Positions 22,567-34,069 of a stretch of 64,000 nt of DNA are shown in pieces. The translations under genes and the position numbers were made by a program. This DNA is from Sporothrix humicola. Lineage: Eukaryota; Ascomycota; Sordariomycetes; Ophiostomatales; Ophiostomataceae. Within the stretch, counting starts at the first letter, position 1, and every line of letters begins with the position of its first letter. The stretch covers positions 372,001 to 436,000 of the forward strand of contig WNYE01000008.1 in NCBI GenBank assembly GCA_021396245.1, written 5' to 3'. The notes under the pieces are model-generated. The model saw nothing but the letters and a program-made list of their open reading frames with translations, had not been told where the DNA came from and did no database searches.

Positions 22567-23086
22567 GATGCTCGCTTCGCCCCGACCTCTGGCGAGAACA
22601 AAAGAAAAAGAAGTAAACTGCTGCTTCACAGCTCTCTCACTCTCTTCAGAGAGTCAATCGTCAACCAAAAACGTTTCTGTTGGGAGGGCACCGTCAAATC
22701 AGAAGCTTTTCACCTTGTGTTGCAGAAAAAAAGTTCGAGGAGAGAGGAAAGAAAAGCTTGGGGGAGGTGCGAAAGGTGAAAAGAGATTTAAGCAAATTTT
22801 AAAGTGGGGCGTCTCCAATGGAAAGACCAGCGGCGATAATCGGCGTTAGGTTGATCCGTTGGACAGGCAGGGGGCCAGTCAGGTACACCAACAGCACTGT
22901 ATCCACTGTTGGTAGAGCTAAGCTTTGGCTCTCACAGTGCTCTCACTCACTCTCACTCTCCATTTTAGCCTCACAGCAAACCTCACGATACTTCCAGCCT
23001 CACAACATCTTCCAAAAGTATTCTCATTTATTTTTCCATTTTAGACTTTTTTACGCCTTTATGTTCTATTTTCTTCTCACCAAATA
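22567..23086. other. Divergent intergenic region TYR1 / ATS1-like
   Basis: This 520-nt bidirectional promoter region has pyrimidine-rich tracts on the strand leading into 23087, including CTCACTCACTCTCACTCTCC near 22943-22962. No gene is seen. Confidence 0.7.
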
Positions 23087-24178
23087 ATGGCCACGGTATT
23101 TGCTCTCGGATCCAACGGGTCTGGACAGCTCGGTATCGGTCACTCAGAAGATGTCTCCATCCCACGAAACGTACTCTGGACAGAGGTCGAAGCACCAAGC
23201 TCAGTTTCGAAAATTGCTGCAGGCGGCAACCATTCTTTACTCTTGAGTGGTGACGGAATCTTATATTGGAGTGGAGATGCGGCATCCGGCGCATGTGGCA
23301 CTGGTTTACGGCCAGCCGAGCCCAGCTTCACCAAGATGGATGTTGATCGGCCGGTCCGTCTGATCGCAGCAACATGGGAGGCTTCAATATTCACAGTTTT
23401 GGACGGAGACGGAAAGAACACCAAAATCTTTACTTGCGGGCTTGGAGAAAAGGGCGAGCTCGGTCAGGGCCCCTTGATCGTCCGTGACCCAAAAGCATCA
23501 CAACTGAAAAACTTTCCGCCGGCAGGGACTGAGATTGTTGATCTTTCGGCCTGTATGAGCCATGCTGTGGCCGTGTTGGATAACGGCGATGTGTATGGTT
23601 GGGGCAATGGGCGGAAAGGTCAAATAGGTGCCCCTGAGGCCAACATCTATGAGCCTCGGAAAATAGAAGGCATCGACTTTGCCGTGAAGAGGGCCGTTTG
23701 TGGAAAGGACTTCACCTGCCTTGTTGGAGAGAGTGGCGATGGGAGAATCTTGGTGATTGGCCAGGACAAGTGGGATATTAAAAGCAAAGCACCGTCAGAC
23801 GTTCGTGGGTGGGTTGATATTGGAGCAGGATGGGGCAACGTCTGCGTCCTGAAAAAAGATGACAGTATATTGGCGTGGGGACGAAACGACTACACCCAAA
23901 GTACACCGCCAGAGGACCAAAAAGCGTCAAAAATTGCAGTCGGGAGCGAGCATGTCCTTGCACTGCTCGAATCGGGCGATGTTCTGGCATGGGGCTGGGG
24001 CGAGCACGGCAACTGCGGTCCCCTCGTCAAACAGGAGGGAAATGGCCCAAAGGGGCAGCGGAGGGTCATAGCCTCGTCCAAGTTCCTGCCGCCAGGGACA
24101 CGGATATCGAATATTGGTGCAGGCTGTGCAACGAGCTGGGTCATGATAGAAAACACGGCCGAGGGTGGCCAGCAGTAA
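23087..24178 (+). CDS. RCC1-repeat protein, Ats1-like
   Basis: Single exon, 363 residues. It is built of RCC1-type blades: ALGSNGSGQLGIGHSED (about 6-22), TCGLGEKGELGQGP (about 122-135), GWGNGRKGQIGAPE (about 172-185), AWGRNDYTQSTPPE and AWGWGEHGNCGPL near the C-terminal end. A short seven-bladed propeller of this size with little else resembles yeast Ats1, which works with Kti11/Dph3 and Elongator in tRNA wobble-uridine modification and diphthamide synthesis. That is inferred from overall architecture; another small RCC1-family protein is possible. The stop codon lies only 22 nt from the stop codon of RAD9 on the other strand. Confidence 0.85.
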   Translation: MATVFALGSNGSGQLGIGHSEDVSIPRNVLWTEVEAPSSVSKIAAGGNHSLLLSGDGILYWSGDAASGACGTGLRPAEPSFTKMDVDRPVRLIAATWEASIFTVLDGDGKNTKIFTCGLGEKGELGQGPLIVRDPKASQLKNFPPAGTEIVDLSACMSHAVAVLDNGDVYGWGNGRKGQIGAPEANIYEPRKIEGIDFAVKRAVCGKDFTCLVGESGDGRILVIGQDKWDIKSKAPSDVRGWVDIGAGWGNVCVLKKDDSILAWGRNDYTQSTPPEDQKASKIAVGSEHVLALLESGDVLAWGWGEHGNCGPLVKQEGNGPKGQRRVIASSKFLPPGTRISNIGAGCATSWVMIENTAEGGQQ

Positions 24179-24200
24179 ACAAATGCAAGCAGATGGGCAT

Positions 24201-25965
24201 TCAATCGAACAGCCCAAATTTCCGAACCTAATAATATCAGCAGCTGCTCAAAACAGATGGGTCTCAAAATGCAAATATGGTAGCAAGGTTCTTACCTGTG
24301 TGAGGCGCTGTGTCGGTTCGATTCCACCCTGCGCATCTGCGGGCGCTGGCTCGTCGTCGTTCATATCCTGTTCGTTGGCAATGGGCACGAAAGCCAGCTC
24401 CTAAGGTCACCAGGTTAGCAAATATTCGGAGCAGTAAGTCGATATAAGGGTTGGGAATGATATCGAGGAATGCTTACCGGGCGTAGACTCTCATCCCATT
24501 CAATCTGCACAAAGCCCGGGTTTTCCTCTTCTGGGTTGACGGGCTCCCACTGGCTGTCTTCGTCGTACAGTGCCTCCATTCGTATTGTGGATGGTGGAGC
24601 CAGTGGCGGTCTCGATTCAAAACCAGAATGTGCAGGCGGTATAGACAAGGGGGCGGTCCTGTTTGTGGAGGGCAGTCCTTCCGGTAAGGTCGAATCAGGC
24701 TCTGGGCGGCCGGCCTGGCCCGGGCCGCTGTCTGCCAATGTCACACTCGCGGCAGCCGTCCCCGCAACGCTCAGTGGTGTTTTGCCTCTCCGTGAGTTCC
24801 GTACTCTTGCTCCATCTTTCTTGGGGCCTTGGCCTTCCTTTTGGCCCACAGTCATGAGAACGAACTGGCAATAGAGTCCGTTATCAGGGTATGAAAACCG
24901 CAGGGGTTGCCAGGGCTGTGAGTACTGTGCAGTGATGTTGCCGCTCGTGGTGCAAGCATGCTGGAGAATCGCCCGAAAGTCCTTGACATTGATGATGATG
25001 TGGTGCTTGTGCTCAATATCAATATCGTCGAAGTCATCCATCTTGACGGCGATCGATGTGTGGACGTTCATATTGAGAATGGCTGGATTTCAGAGTGGTC
25101 AGTCAGATTCATTCTTATTGTTGAAAGACCAGTTCGATCCTTACCATCAGACTTTGTGTACTGCTTTTCGGTGAAGCAGGTGAGGTTTAAGACGCCCTCG
25201 CCCTCCGTGTTGATATCAAGGAGTTCTACTTTGGGTCCGAAGTGATCCATCAAGCGCCGCAATGTGTTTGCAGATATCGACCATTGGTTCTCGGCATTAG
25301 AGCCGTTGAATTTGGCAAGAACCGGTGATGTCGCCTCGAACGAGATGGCATGTGTAGCGGTGATGCCTGTTCAATTGTTAGACAACAAATACACGTGCAT
25401 TCTGGTATTGGACCTGATCACATACCGTTTCTCCATGCAATCTTAGCCACGAAGCGGCTCTTTCGTTCTGGCCCATCCTCAATAGAGACATCGCATCTTT
25501 CGATGCTCGAGTTTGAACTGCCACCTCGGCCAGCATCGCCACCGGTTCTGTTCCGGAAAATAGACAGCAAGGCCTGGCATTTAATACTGTTAATTTCGTG
25601 TCCATAAGAGAATGGTACAGAGAATGGCTGAAGCGTGGGGAGACAGCCGTTTGTACGAACCCGAATGAGGAGCAAGCATTGGAACTTGTCTGGTGACCGC
25701 TCGCTGCCCTCGTATTTGTAACGAAAGAAGTGGGAGGAAGAAAAAGTGAATGACACGAAGGCTGTCTTGATAGCATTCAGCGCACTTAAGACAAGCTATA
25801 GCATAGTTAGAATTGTGCTCAATAAAACAGACAGTGCCGGTATGAACGTACTCTATCCGCCCGGGCATCGAGTGAGACGTCTTCGCTGAACTTCAAGATG
25901 CAGGCCAGAGCATTCTGGAAGGCGGTCACGCCGTCGTCGGTGAGAGTGAATGACACGATCGCCAT
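24201..25965 (-). CDS. RAD9: DNA-damage checkpoint clamp subunit RAD9
   Basis: Seven exons (25965-25852, 25795-25661, 25573-25426, 25366-25145, 25082-24478, 24400-24296, 24227-24201) encode 451 residues. Rad9 is one ring subunit of the PCNA-like 9-1-1 clamp that loads at damaged DNA and activates the ATR-type kinase. The N-terminal PCNA-like half has MAIVSFTLTDDGVTAFQNAL, KTAFVSFTFSSSHFFRY, ALLSIFRNRT, ERCDVSIEDG, the KQYTKSD/AILNMNVHTSIAV join and GLYCQFVLMTV. The rest is a hydrophilic tail. The last two small exons restore EPTQRLTQ-VRKFGLFD, the typical end of fungal Rad9. Intron 2 (25574-25660) has a weak GTTCGT donor, a multiple-of-three length and no stop. It was removed because the spliced product KFQCLLLIR-ALLSIF fits the family. 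Confidence 0.92.
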
Positions 25966-26746
25966 TGTGCGGGTGGGTTGTATGCCAACTTCGGGCACCG
26001 GTGCGTGTTGAAAAGCTCTCAAAACCTATCTATGAGGTCCAAGGCAGTCAGGAAGAGCAAAAAGACGCCCCTTTTCGACGTTCGGATTCGGACTGAGGTT
26101 GTGATCGTGAGTGGGCCAAATTGCGCCAAACTTAGAAAGAGCCAGTCGCGACTGAAGCGCGTTAATTGGGAAGGAGCAGACCGGCGCGCCTCCTTAGTTT
26201 CCGCTCGAAGAAACAGGCCTTGCTTCAGAGATATGGCCTCCCTACAGTCCACTCGCTCGTCTTGTGCCTTAATTCGGCCACTTTGATGTTCAAAATGTCG
26301 TCGAGAACTAAAGGTCGTTGCCAATGTCGCATTGTTCAAAAATTCACGGTGGAGAAACTGATGGTCCATCTGAAGAATGTGGATAGAGTCTACGATAGCC
26401 TAACAACTATCCCGTAATTAGCGAGCTTACAGCACTCTCAGACGCTAACCAATGACGTCTGTTCGCGTAGCTGCCTCGTCTAACACCACAGACACCACGC
26501 CCCTCGCGTCTTTCCTTCCCCGCGGTCCAGATTCGTAAAAACATATCTCGACCAAATATCTCATAGCAAATTCCAATTTACGTATTGTCATCTCTTACCT
26601 ATTGCCAAACCTCTATCGATTCAGTCTACAGCTTCTAGAAGACGTACTGCCCGCGCAAGAGCTTCCCGGTGACTCCATTGCCCCTCCACAGCTGTTATAT
26701 CCCACCAGAGCTTCCGCGACGCGTCGCGTTGTGTGGCGACATCACG
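25966..26746. other. Divergent intergenic region RAD9 / F-box gene
   Basis: 781 nt of promoter DNA between the two start codons. No coding or RNA gene is recognised. Confidence 0.65.
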
Positions 26747-28532
26747 ATGAGCACGCAAATATCACTCCCACTGGACATCTGGTGGCTCATCTGTGAGGAG
26801 CTGACGGCAAGCCGAGATTTCGATGCCCTGTACAACTTCTCACGGGTGAGCCGGACGATGGCCAACTTTGCGTTGCCTAACCTCTACAGGTATGTCGTCC
26901 AAGTATTTGAGACACAAGCTTCAATCAGACCCTTCCATCGGGCCAGGATCGCACCGGATGTATTGTTGGGAAATTTGAAAGAAAACGTTGCTAACAACGT
27001 CCAACTTGGCGTTCTCCAGCATCTATGAGCTTGCTTCAGCTAGTGCCGAAGATGCATCCATCATTGGCAAGCGGAAACTGGCGATCCTTTGGAGAGCTAT
27101 CATCCTTTCGAGCAGTGGCAAAACTGCCTTTCCATACTGTCTGTGGATGCAAAATCTGAAGCTCGGCGACTTCAAGGAGCTGCTGAGCGACATTGCGCCA
27201 AACAATGACTTACGCCAGCGCTTTTTCCAGGGCGATATGTCATCCTACGAGATGATGCTCCAAAGCACAGCCGCCAACGTCGCGACACGGCGAAATCGTC
27301 CACGACTCGACCTACAAGGAATCATCAACAAGGTCGGCGACGCTGTCACGCTCTTTGTCAAGGAAGCAGCAGACCGTGATAACCGAGCTGTTGCCTTGAC
27401 CCACCTGGAGGGCCAGTCAATACCTCTCGACGTCCTACCCAGCTGGACATCCAGACTATCGACACTCATGTCTCTGCATATTCAGGACGGATCGGTTATT
27501 GGACAGAAAGTTGCAGAGTCTATCCGCGACAACTGCCCCAGGTTCCGGGAACTCCGATGCTTCTACTGTAACGGCCCAAGCGTTGACGAAGACCTGGCGG
27601 CTTTCTTCCGGACAATACCACCCAACTCACTCGAGGTGTTCAGTGTCAGCAGCCAGAATCATATGGGCAAGGAAGCCCTTGAAGCACTGTCTCTTCACTC
27701 GTCCTCTCTGAAGAGGCTCGGCCTATCCGGTCTCCAAAGCGCTGCGTTCGAACACCTCGGCAGTCTCCGCGAATGCGTGTCGCTAGAAAGCCTCGAGCTC
27801 GAGGCCAACCGAGGAACAGCAGCGGAATGGGAGTCAATATTCCCCGAGTCCTTTGCCGGGACGGTATCCTGGCTCAGTACTTGCTCGTCCCTGACAAACC
27901 TCAAGCTGTGGCATGTCGAATGCGCGGCTTCTTTGCTCAAGCTTGCACTCAAGGCGCCCAAGTTGCAGCTAAAGTCGCTTGACCTGAATATGCTCGATGC
28001 AAATGACGAATTTTACACCGCAATTAGCAGCCAGACCACGCTTGAGGGTTTCTACCTTCGGAGTAACGACGTCATGCTAGATGCAGTCACGCCGCAGCAT
28101 ATTCGTTTCATTAAATCAGTGTGCAGGCTTGAGAATCTTCGCGTTCTCGACATAATGCAGACCACAATCACTGACATTGACATTGACTCTCTGTCGTCGT
28201 CCTTGATGAACCTAGAAGAGTTCAGCTTTGACGGCGAAGAAATAGGCAACTCGGTCCTTGAGTCCTTTTTGCTTATGCGGAAGCTGAAGAACGTCAACAT
28301 CAACGCGAGTACCGTCTTCACTGTGGAGGGCCTCCTGCACTTCATCGAAAAAGTCGGCGAAATACACGGGCCGGATTATGGGCTCAGCTTGGCCATCATG
28401 AACCAGTCGTTGGAGGCCCAGATCTTCCCAGATGAAGAACTGTTCTTGACAAATCAGGCGTCTGAAACGTTTGGTGGAAAGATTGAGATCTCGCATCCCG
28501 AGGAAGAGCACGAGAGTGACTTTTCAGACTAG
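26747..28532 (+). CDS. F-box/leucine-rich-repeat-like protein
   Basis: Exons 26747-26889 and 27020-28532 encode 551 residues; the splice gives NLYS-IYELASAS. The N-terminal MSTQISLPLDIWWLICEELTASRDFDALYNFSRVSR matches an F-box-type helix set (LPxDI...I...L...L..F..VSR), which in fungi binds Skp1 of SCF ubiquitin ligases. The middle and C-terminal parts contain irregular leucine-rich repeats (LKRLGLSGLQ, LESLELEANR, LTNLKLWHVE, LKSLDLNML, LRVLDIMQTTI, LEEFSFDGE). They end in an acidic tail (EEEHESDFSD). Such proteins are numerous and fast-evolving in filamentous fungi and the substrate cannot be told. The first intron (130 nt) starts in the F-box end, a frequent site. The 3' end is convergent with PHO8 (213 nt apart). 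Confidence 0.8.
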
Positions 28533-28745
28533 GATTTACGGCTTATCATTGGCTCGTTGTCTCTTTCAAGCGGGAACTGATAATTATCCAAGATACAGAA
28601 CGCTATGTGATGCAATTTATGAAATGACAAAGGCCTAGCACTTGGCCATAAAAACAAAAATAAAACGACTACCAAAAATTAGTGCTCATCGCAAGTGACA
28701 ACGCTGTTAGTACGCTATTAGTAAAGACCAATATCGCTTCGAAAA

Positions 28746-30635
28746 CTAGTAATGCTTCTGCACTCCTTCCATCTCGTAGTCGCTTAAGGGGAGGCCTTGT
28801 GCATTCATCGGACCGAGAGCGGGTTGACCGGCAACCATCTTCTCGTTGAGCTCCGCAGTAATGTCGTCAACGCTGACGCCAAGGTAGTGCCGCAGGAACT
28901 TTCCAATATCGGTGTTCTCGTTGTTGCCTCGGAGCGGCTCGACGGCTGGCCCGCCAGAGCTGTAGATGTTGACATCCACAGCAGAGTGGCCGTGTGTGCT
29001 CCACCCAATGTGCGTCCGCAGGCTGAGGATGTCAGAAAAGACAGTGGTGGCGTCCTCGGTGTGTGCTGCCACCATTTCAAGCTCTTCGTCGAGGGCGTCG
29101 GTAATGCCGAGGAGATCAATGATCAGGTTCGTGTTGATCCAGTCCTTCAGTGACTCGGCACTCTGAGCAACAACATCACCGGCCTCAGTAATGGACGCAA
29201 CATGGGCACGCAACAGAATGGCTAGGTGCTCGCAAGAAGCCTTGGCGTTGGCCAGGAAAGAAGGGAACCAGTTGTAGACGGGCTCTTGGCCAGGCTCCTC
29301 TGTTAAAGTGAATAAAGGTTAGTAATCTGTCGATTGGGTGGATAATCGCGTTAAGGGTCTACACTTACGAAGAGCAGTAGCAAGGCCACCAGTCTCGTGG
29401 TCACTGGTAGAAATAACAATGGTCTCGACGTCGCTCTTCTCAATGAAGTCAACAACAAGCTGGAAGGTTTTGTCAAATTCGAGCACCTCACGAACATGGG
29501 CGGCCGGGTCGTTGACGTGGGCAGCGTGGTCGATGCGGCTGCCCTCAATCATCAAAAAGAAGCCCTTGTCGCTGTCCTTGGTGGCCGTCTCCAACGTCCG
29601 GAGCGCAGTCTTAGCCATCTCGCTGAGGCTAGGGTAGGTGTCGGCCATGTTACGGCGGTCCAACTCAAAGGGGATATTGTAGTGGGCAAATAGACCCAGG
29701 GTCGGCAGGGTCACATTCTTGCCCAGCTTCAGAGAGTCGAAACCGGCACGGTCGTCGAGGTACGTCCAGCCGTTCTTTTGCGCAATGTCAGCAACACCAA
29801 TGTCGTCCTGGCGGCAGCTGCCCTTGGACGAGTTGGCCAAGAAGTGGCAGCGGCCACCACCAAGCATCAGGTCGACAACGTGGCCCAGCGGGCCCTCGCC
29901 GATTTCGTGAAGGGCAATCTCGTCATTTTGAGAACGGTAGTTGACATGGCTGGCGAAGCAAGCTGGTGTGGCGTCCGTAATATCTGTGGTGACGACGAGG
30001 CCAGTGTGGTAGCCGTCTCTCTTAGCAGCCTCAAGCACAGTGCCACAGGGCGTGAAGTCGGGCAGGATGCTAATGGCGCCGTTGTACGACTTACGGCCGC
30101 ACGAGAAAGCAGTGGCACCAGCAGCCGAATCGGTCACGAGGCTGTTGCTCGAGCGGGTGCGACTCGTCCCCCAAAAGTGGCGATCCAAAACCAGAGTGTC
30201 ATTGATGGGGATGTCCTCGATGAGCTGGCGGAACGAGCGAGTGAGCGATAAGGATGCTGGGCCCATGCCGTCGGACACCATGAAGACAAGGTTCCGCTTG
30301 CCAGACGGTGCTTTTGAGCCAGGCGAACCGTCGGACGATTGGCCATGCTGGATCCAAGTGGCGAGGACAATGACGGCTGCTGTAGCCACCAGGGCCCAGG
30401 CAAACAATAAGAGCTCACGCAGCTTCGTCGACCACGGTCCTCTCACGGCCTGCTGGCCACTGCCATTTCCGTTGCCGTGAAGGGCGGCATCTTCTTCTTC
30501 GGCGCGGTCGTCAGATCGTTGGGATTCACTTGAGGGCCTCGCCTCAGCAAGCAGAGGCGTTCTGGCGGAAGGCTGGTCAAAGTTAGCAAGGAAGTTAGCA
30601 CGCAGGTTTGCACGGTCTCTTCCGAGACTCACCAT
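28746..30635 (-). CDS. PHO8: Vacuolar alkaline phosphatase PHO8
   Basis: Exons 30635-29369 and 29299-28746 encode 606 residues. This is a zinc/magnesium metallo-phosphomonoesterase of the vacuole lumen, delivered as a type II membrane protein through the AP-3 route. A cytosolic tail (1-74) precedes a single membrane helix (about 75-95, LLLFAWALVATAAVIVLATW). The alkaline phosphatase fold follows, with MVSDGMGPAS (metal-binding Asp), VTDSAAGATAF with the nucleophile Ser170, IEGSRIDHAAH, and STSDHETGGLA with metal-binding Asp and His. The tail ARTPLLAEARP holds an acidic dileucine-type signal resembling those that bind AP-3. The join TALQEPGQEPVYNW across the 69-nt intron keeps frame. Confidence 0.94.
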
Positions 30636-31372
30636 CGTTTGTCAAGAAAAGCAAAGGCAGATAAAACGCTGTAAAAGTGAGATGAAGAAAGAAGAAGAAA
30701 ACGAAGAAACGAGAGGCGGGGAAGAAATGAAAAGGGCTCGAAAGGCAGTCGCTCAACACATTCGACGTTGCGAGTCATGCGGAAGGTGCTGCAGGGCAAG
30801 GGGCAGTGGGGTGGAGAGCTCCTGCACAGCTATCACCGATGAATCTCTGTTGAATCTAAGGCTAAAGACGGCCTGTGCCCGTGTCGGCGTTCCTGATTTG
30901 ACGGCCGCTACATGACATCACATGCACCTAAAAATGCCACCCAAAAATGGCAGGCGCTAGATACGAGCAGCCACTTGAGCCGCTCGCGTCGCTGTCAGGC
31001 AGGCACCCACCGTCAAGGTGCCGACTGTTGGTATCTCCAGTAGGCTCTAGGCTGGGCCCGACAAGTGCCCACTGTAAATGGCCGCTGGAGCCAATCACTG
31101 TTCCACCATTGTCAGGTCCGCCTTATGTCTCCGCAGGATGCGCTTGACTTTAGAGACTTTTGGGTCCTTTCTTTTTTTCCTTTGCTAGCTGCGACCCTGG
31201 TGGCAACTGTCCTAACCATTTTTCGTGCGAGAAACGGCCGAACAGAATATTGATAAAAATGTAGTCAGCCAGTGCAGAAGAGCAGAAAAGGCCTGTCGTA
31301 GAGATGCCAGAAAGCCGAGTTTTTCGCTGTTTGAAACATTAAGAGTGCATCATCCCCCTCCTTCCCGGCTCC
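30636..31372. other. Divergent intergenic region PHO8 / hemerythrin gene
   Basis: 737 nt, purine-rich next to PHO8 and GC-rich around 30,990-31,140. No coding region is recognised. Confidence 0.65.
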
Positions 31373-32383
31373 ATGCGTCCGTTCCTGCCTTTATCTGGAA
31401 CTTGTGCCTCAAAAAGTGCATCCATGAGCCGACCTGTCGCAACGGCCTTCACCCGCCAAATATCACGCCTCCGCACGGCACAGAACGCATCCCGTTATTG
31501 CAAAACCCCGACGACTGCGAGTAAACCCCTCTTTTCCGCGTGCTACACCACCGCCTGCATCCCGCGCTCGTCTACGAGAGTATTACAGCTGCAGTTCTCT
31601 GCGCCGATTTTTGCGACTCGAGCGATGTCGTCTTCATCCGAAGCAGCAGCCGTCGTTGGCAACAGCTGTGCAGAAGATACAGTACCGGATTGTGTTGCCA
31701 AGGCTACAGAGAAGGCGGGGGAGGAGACACAGGATGCAGCCAAGGCTGAAGAGAAGGAGCCTGCGCTTCCACCACTAACGCCGGCCGAGTTCAGAGAATA
31801 CAACCGGATGGCCGAGCATATGGACCACTTTGTAAGTCGGGGTGCATTATATACGAGTGGACGACGATTTATCACTCGATGTATATGCCACTCAACATCT
31901 ACTAACACACGACAGCACAACCACTTCCGCCGAACGTGGACGATGATGTACGACGCATGCGAAAAGAGAAAACGGCCAGCGGGCATGTCGATAAAGCAGT
32001 TCCTCGACGAGGGCCTCCAGTTCATCAGCTACCTGACCACCCACCACTCGATCGAAGAGTCGTACGTCTTCCCGATGCTGGCCAAGCGCATGCCCGAGTT
32101 CCAGCCGCCGGGCAAGAAGAAGCCGGCCACCAAAGGCAGCGCCAAGGCCGCCGAGCTCATCCAACAGCACCGGGAGATCCACGAGGGCATGGACGCTTTC
32201 GAAGACTATGTGCGGCGTTGCCGTAGCGGCGAGACAGAGCTGGAGATGACGGCCCTCAAGGCACAGATGGACTCATGGGGCAAGGTGCTCTGGCAGCATC
32301 TCGACGAGGAGGTTGCCGCGCTCGGTGCTGAGAACATGCGCAAGTACTGGTCGCTGGAAGATATGCGGCGGATGCGGATGTAA
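31373..32383 (+). CDS. Hemerythrin-like domain protein, probably mitochondrial
   Basis: Exons 31373-31831 and 31916-32383 encode 308 residues. The C-terminal half is a four-helix hemerythrin/HHE domain with the expected iron ligands: HNHF around the splice site, HHSIEESYVFP (His and Glu), QQHREIHEGMD, and LWQHLDEEVAAL near the end. Such domains bind a di-iron centre and are linked to oxygen, nitric oxide or iron sensing; no substrate can be assigned. The first 84 residues are basic, Ser/Thr/Arg-rich and almost free of acidic residues (MRPFLPLSGTCASKSASMSR), which suggests a mitochondrial presequence. A shorter protein from ATG 31625 (MSSSSEAAA) would lack it. The 84-nt intron has GTAAGT, CTAAC and CAG signals but also stays open in frame. 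Confidence 0.85.
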   Translation: MRPFLPLSGTCASKSASMSRPVATAFTRQISRLRTAQNASRYCKTPTTASKPLFSACYTTACIPRSSTRVLQLQFSAPIFATRAMSSSSEAAAVVGNSCAEDTVPDCVAKATEKAGEETQDAAKAEEKEPALPPLTPAEFREYNRMAEHMDHFVSRGALYTSGRRFITRCICHSTSTNTRQHNHFRRTWTMMYDACEKRKRPAGMSIKQFLDEGLQFISYLTTHHSIEESYVFPMLAKRMPEFQPPGKKKPATKGSAKAAELIQQHREIHEGMDAFEDYVRRCRSGETELEMTALKAQMDSWGKVLWQHLDEEVAALGAENMRKYWSLEDMRRMRM

Positions 32384-34069
32384 GTGGCGGTGTGACTTGC
32401 AATCCTATGATGGGCGGTGGCCAACGAGAGACGAGGAGGACAAGGACAAAAGACGGGATAGGATCTTGCACAATTTCATATTCATTTTGTATAGCGAATA
32501 TCACTTTTGCACTTTGATGTCGGTGTAAACATGCGTGGCCAAAATCAAAGAAGAAAAAAGGGCAAGTCTATGCCATGTTGATGAGATTCTGCAATGTCAA
32601 TAGGTAAAGAGATCGAAGAGAGGACAGAAAGGACGAACAAGGTTGAGGCTCCAGAGAAAAGGGCGAAAGATTCATCCCATGTATCACGTGTCTCCCCACG
32701 TGGATGTCTCGCTTTGACCATGCCTCTGCCACGAGACAAAACATCGTGATACCGAGGCAAATAGCGACTCGGATCGTCTTTAAGCACTAGCGGAGTCTAG
32801 GTGCGACTCCAGACGCGGTGCTGCAACAGCGTTACAGTGCCGTTCTCACGACAGCGAGACATCTGTAAAACAGTCCCAGCAAAGACAATGTGAGAAAATC
32901 AGAAGAGTCAAGACGCAATAGCATATTCACGCGGTGAGTGCAAAAAGAAAGTCCAATGTGACAAAAGGTGAGCAAAAGCTGGCAAGAAGAGAAGGAACTG
33001 CCCTGAATTGAGTGCTTGCTGCGCGATGTGTTGTCAACCTTTTATTGAGCCTCTAGTTTGTTTACATGAGTTTGGACGGGGGCATTTTAGTGCCCTCTGG
33101 CGCAATATTGCGCGCAGGTTCCAGCTGCAATGGTGCAGCCCCAAAAGAGTGAGAAACGGCCAACAGGGACACAAAAGCACCAAAAGTGACCGGCCACAAC
33201 AGGTCGGCCTACAGGGGTGCTTGTGAACAGCCAATAACAGGGCCCAGCGCGCCCCGCCCGTACCCAAAAGGCCCTGGCCCCAGCCCAGCTTTTGTTGATG
33301 CACCAGCGCCCAGCGTCCCCGATCCAGCCTCTCCGGCCACCACGACCACACACTTTTGAGACCAGCACCTCCTCTCTTTCCCTCTCTCTCCGCGTCCCAG
33401 AGGTCTCCACTTTTCCTTCCCCTCTCACACCAGCAAACTCTCTTTCCCCTTTCCGACCTAATTACCCACCTAGTCGCCCCTTCCTCTCGTCTCCCGGGCG
33501 CCCGGCTTTCTCAGCGCGACGCAATTTCACAACACAAACAAAACTCGCCTGTTCCCACGCTCCTCCCACCTCCGGCGATTCACGGCGTCGAGCTTCTTCA
33601 TCATCGCAAATTGCTGTCGCACGCTGTAAGTTACGCCCCCGAATGCCCTCACTTTTTGTCGCTCTGCCCTGCATTTCCATTCCTCCTGTGCTTCACTAGT
33701 CAGGCACCGTTAAGATCATCGCCTTTCCATTGTTTTTGTTGTCTTTCTTTCCCCTGACGGACCTCGGTCCATCCATGAATGTCCTCATAAACAAAAGCCA
33801 TTGGCCGCCTACCTCACTTTAAATTGGCCAGCGCATCCACTGCACATTGCACCCGCATTCCTGCTGTCCTGTCCGATTTTCTTTTTTTGTTCAGTCCCCC
33901 GTCATCGGCGCATTCCTCGTCCCGCATTCCACTGCCAGCCTCGTCCTCGTCATCGATCAATTCGATATACAAGACTCCAACGACTAACAAGCTCGACGTC
34001 GACGTCGACGATCAGGTCTAGACACTCTATCAACTTCTCCCTCAGATGCCGATTTAGCAACCGCCCACC
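32384..34069. other. Intergenic region upstream of the WSC-like gene
   Basis: 1.7 kb between two plus-strand genes. It contains paired CACGTG boxes (about 32684-32700) and, from about 33,290 to 34,069, a long C/T-rich stretch that looks like a transcribed 5' leader, possibly with an intron (several GTAAGT-like and CAG sites). No supported coding region is seen. Confidence 0.6.

Noticed and set aside
24315..24325. tRNA-like B-box GGTTCGATTCC
   Set aside because: It lies in RAD9 exon 6. No acceptor stem, anticodon arm or A-box can be found around it.
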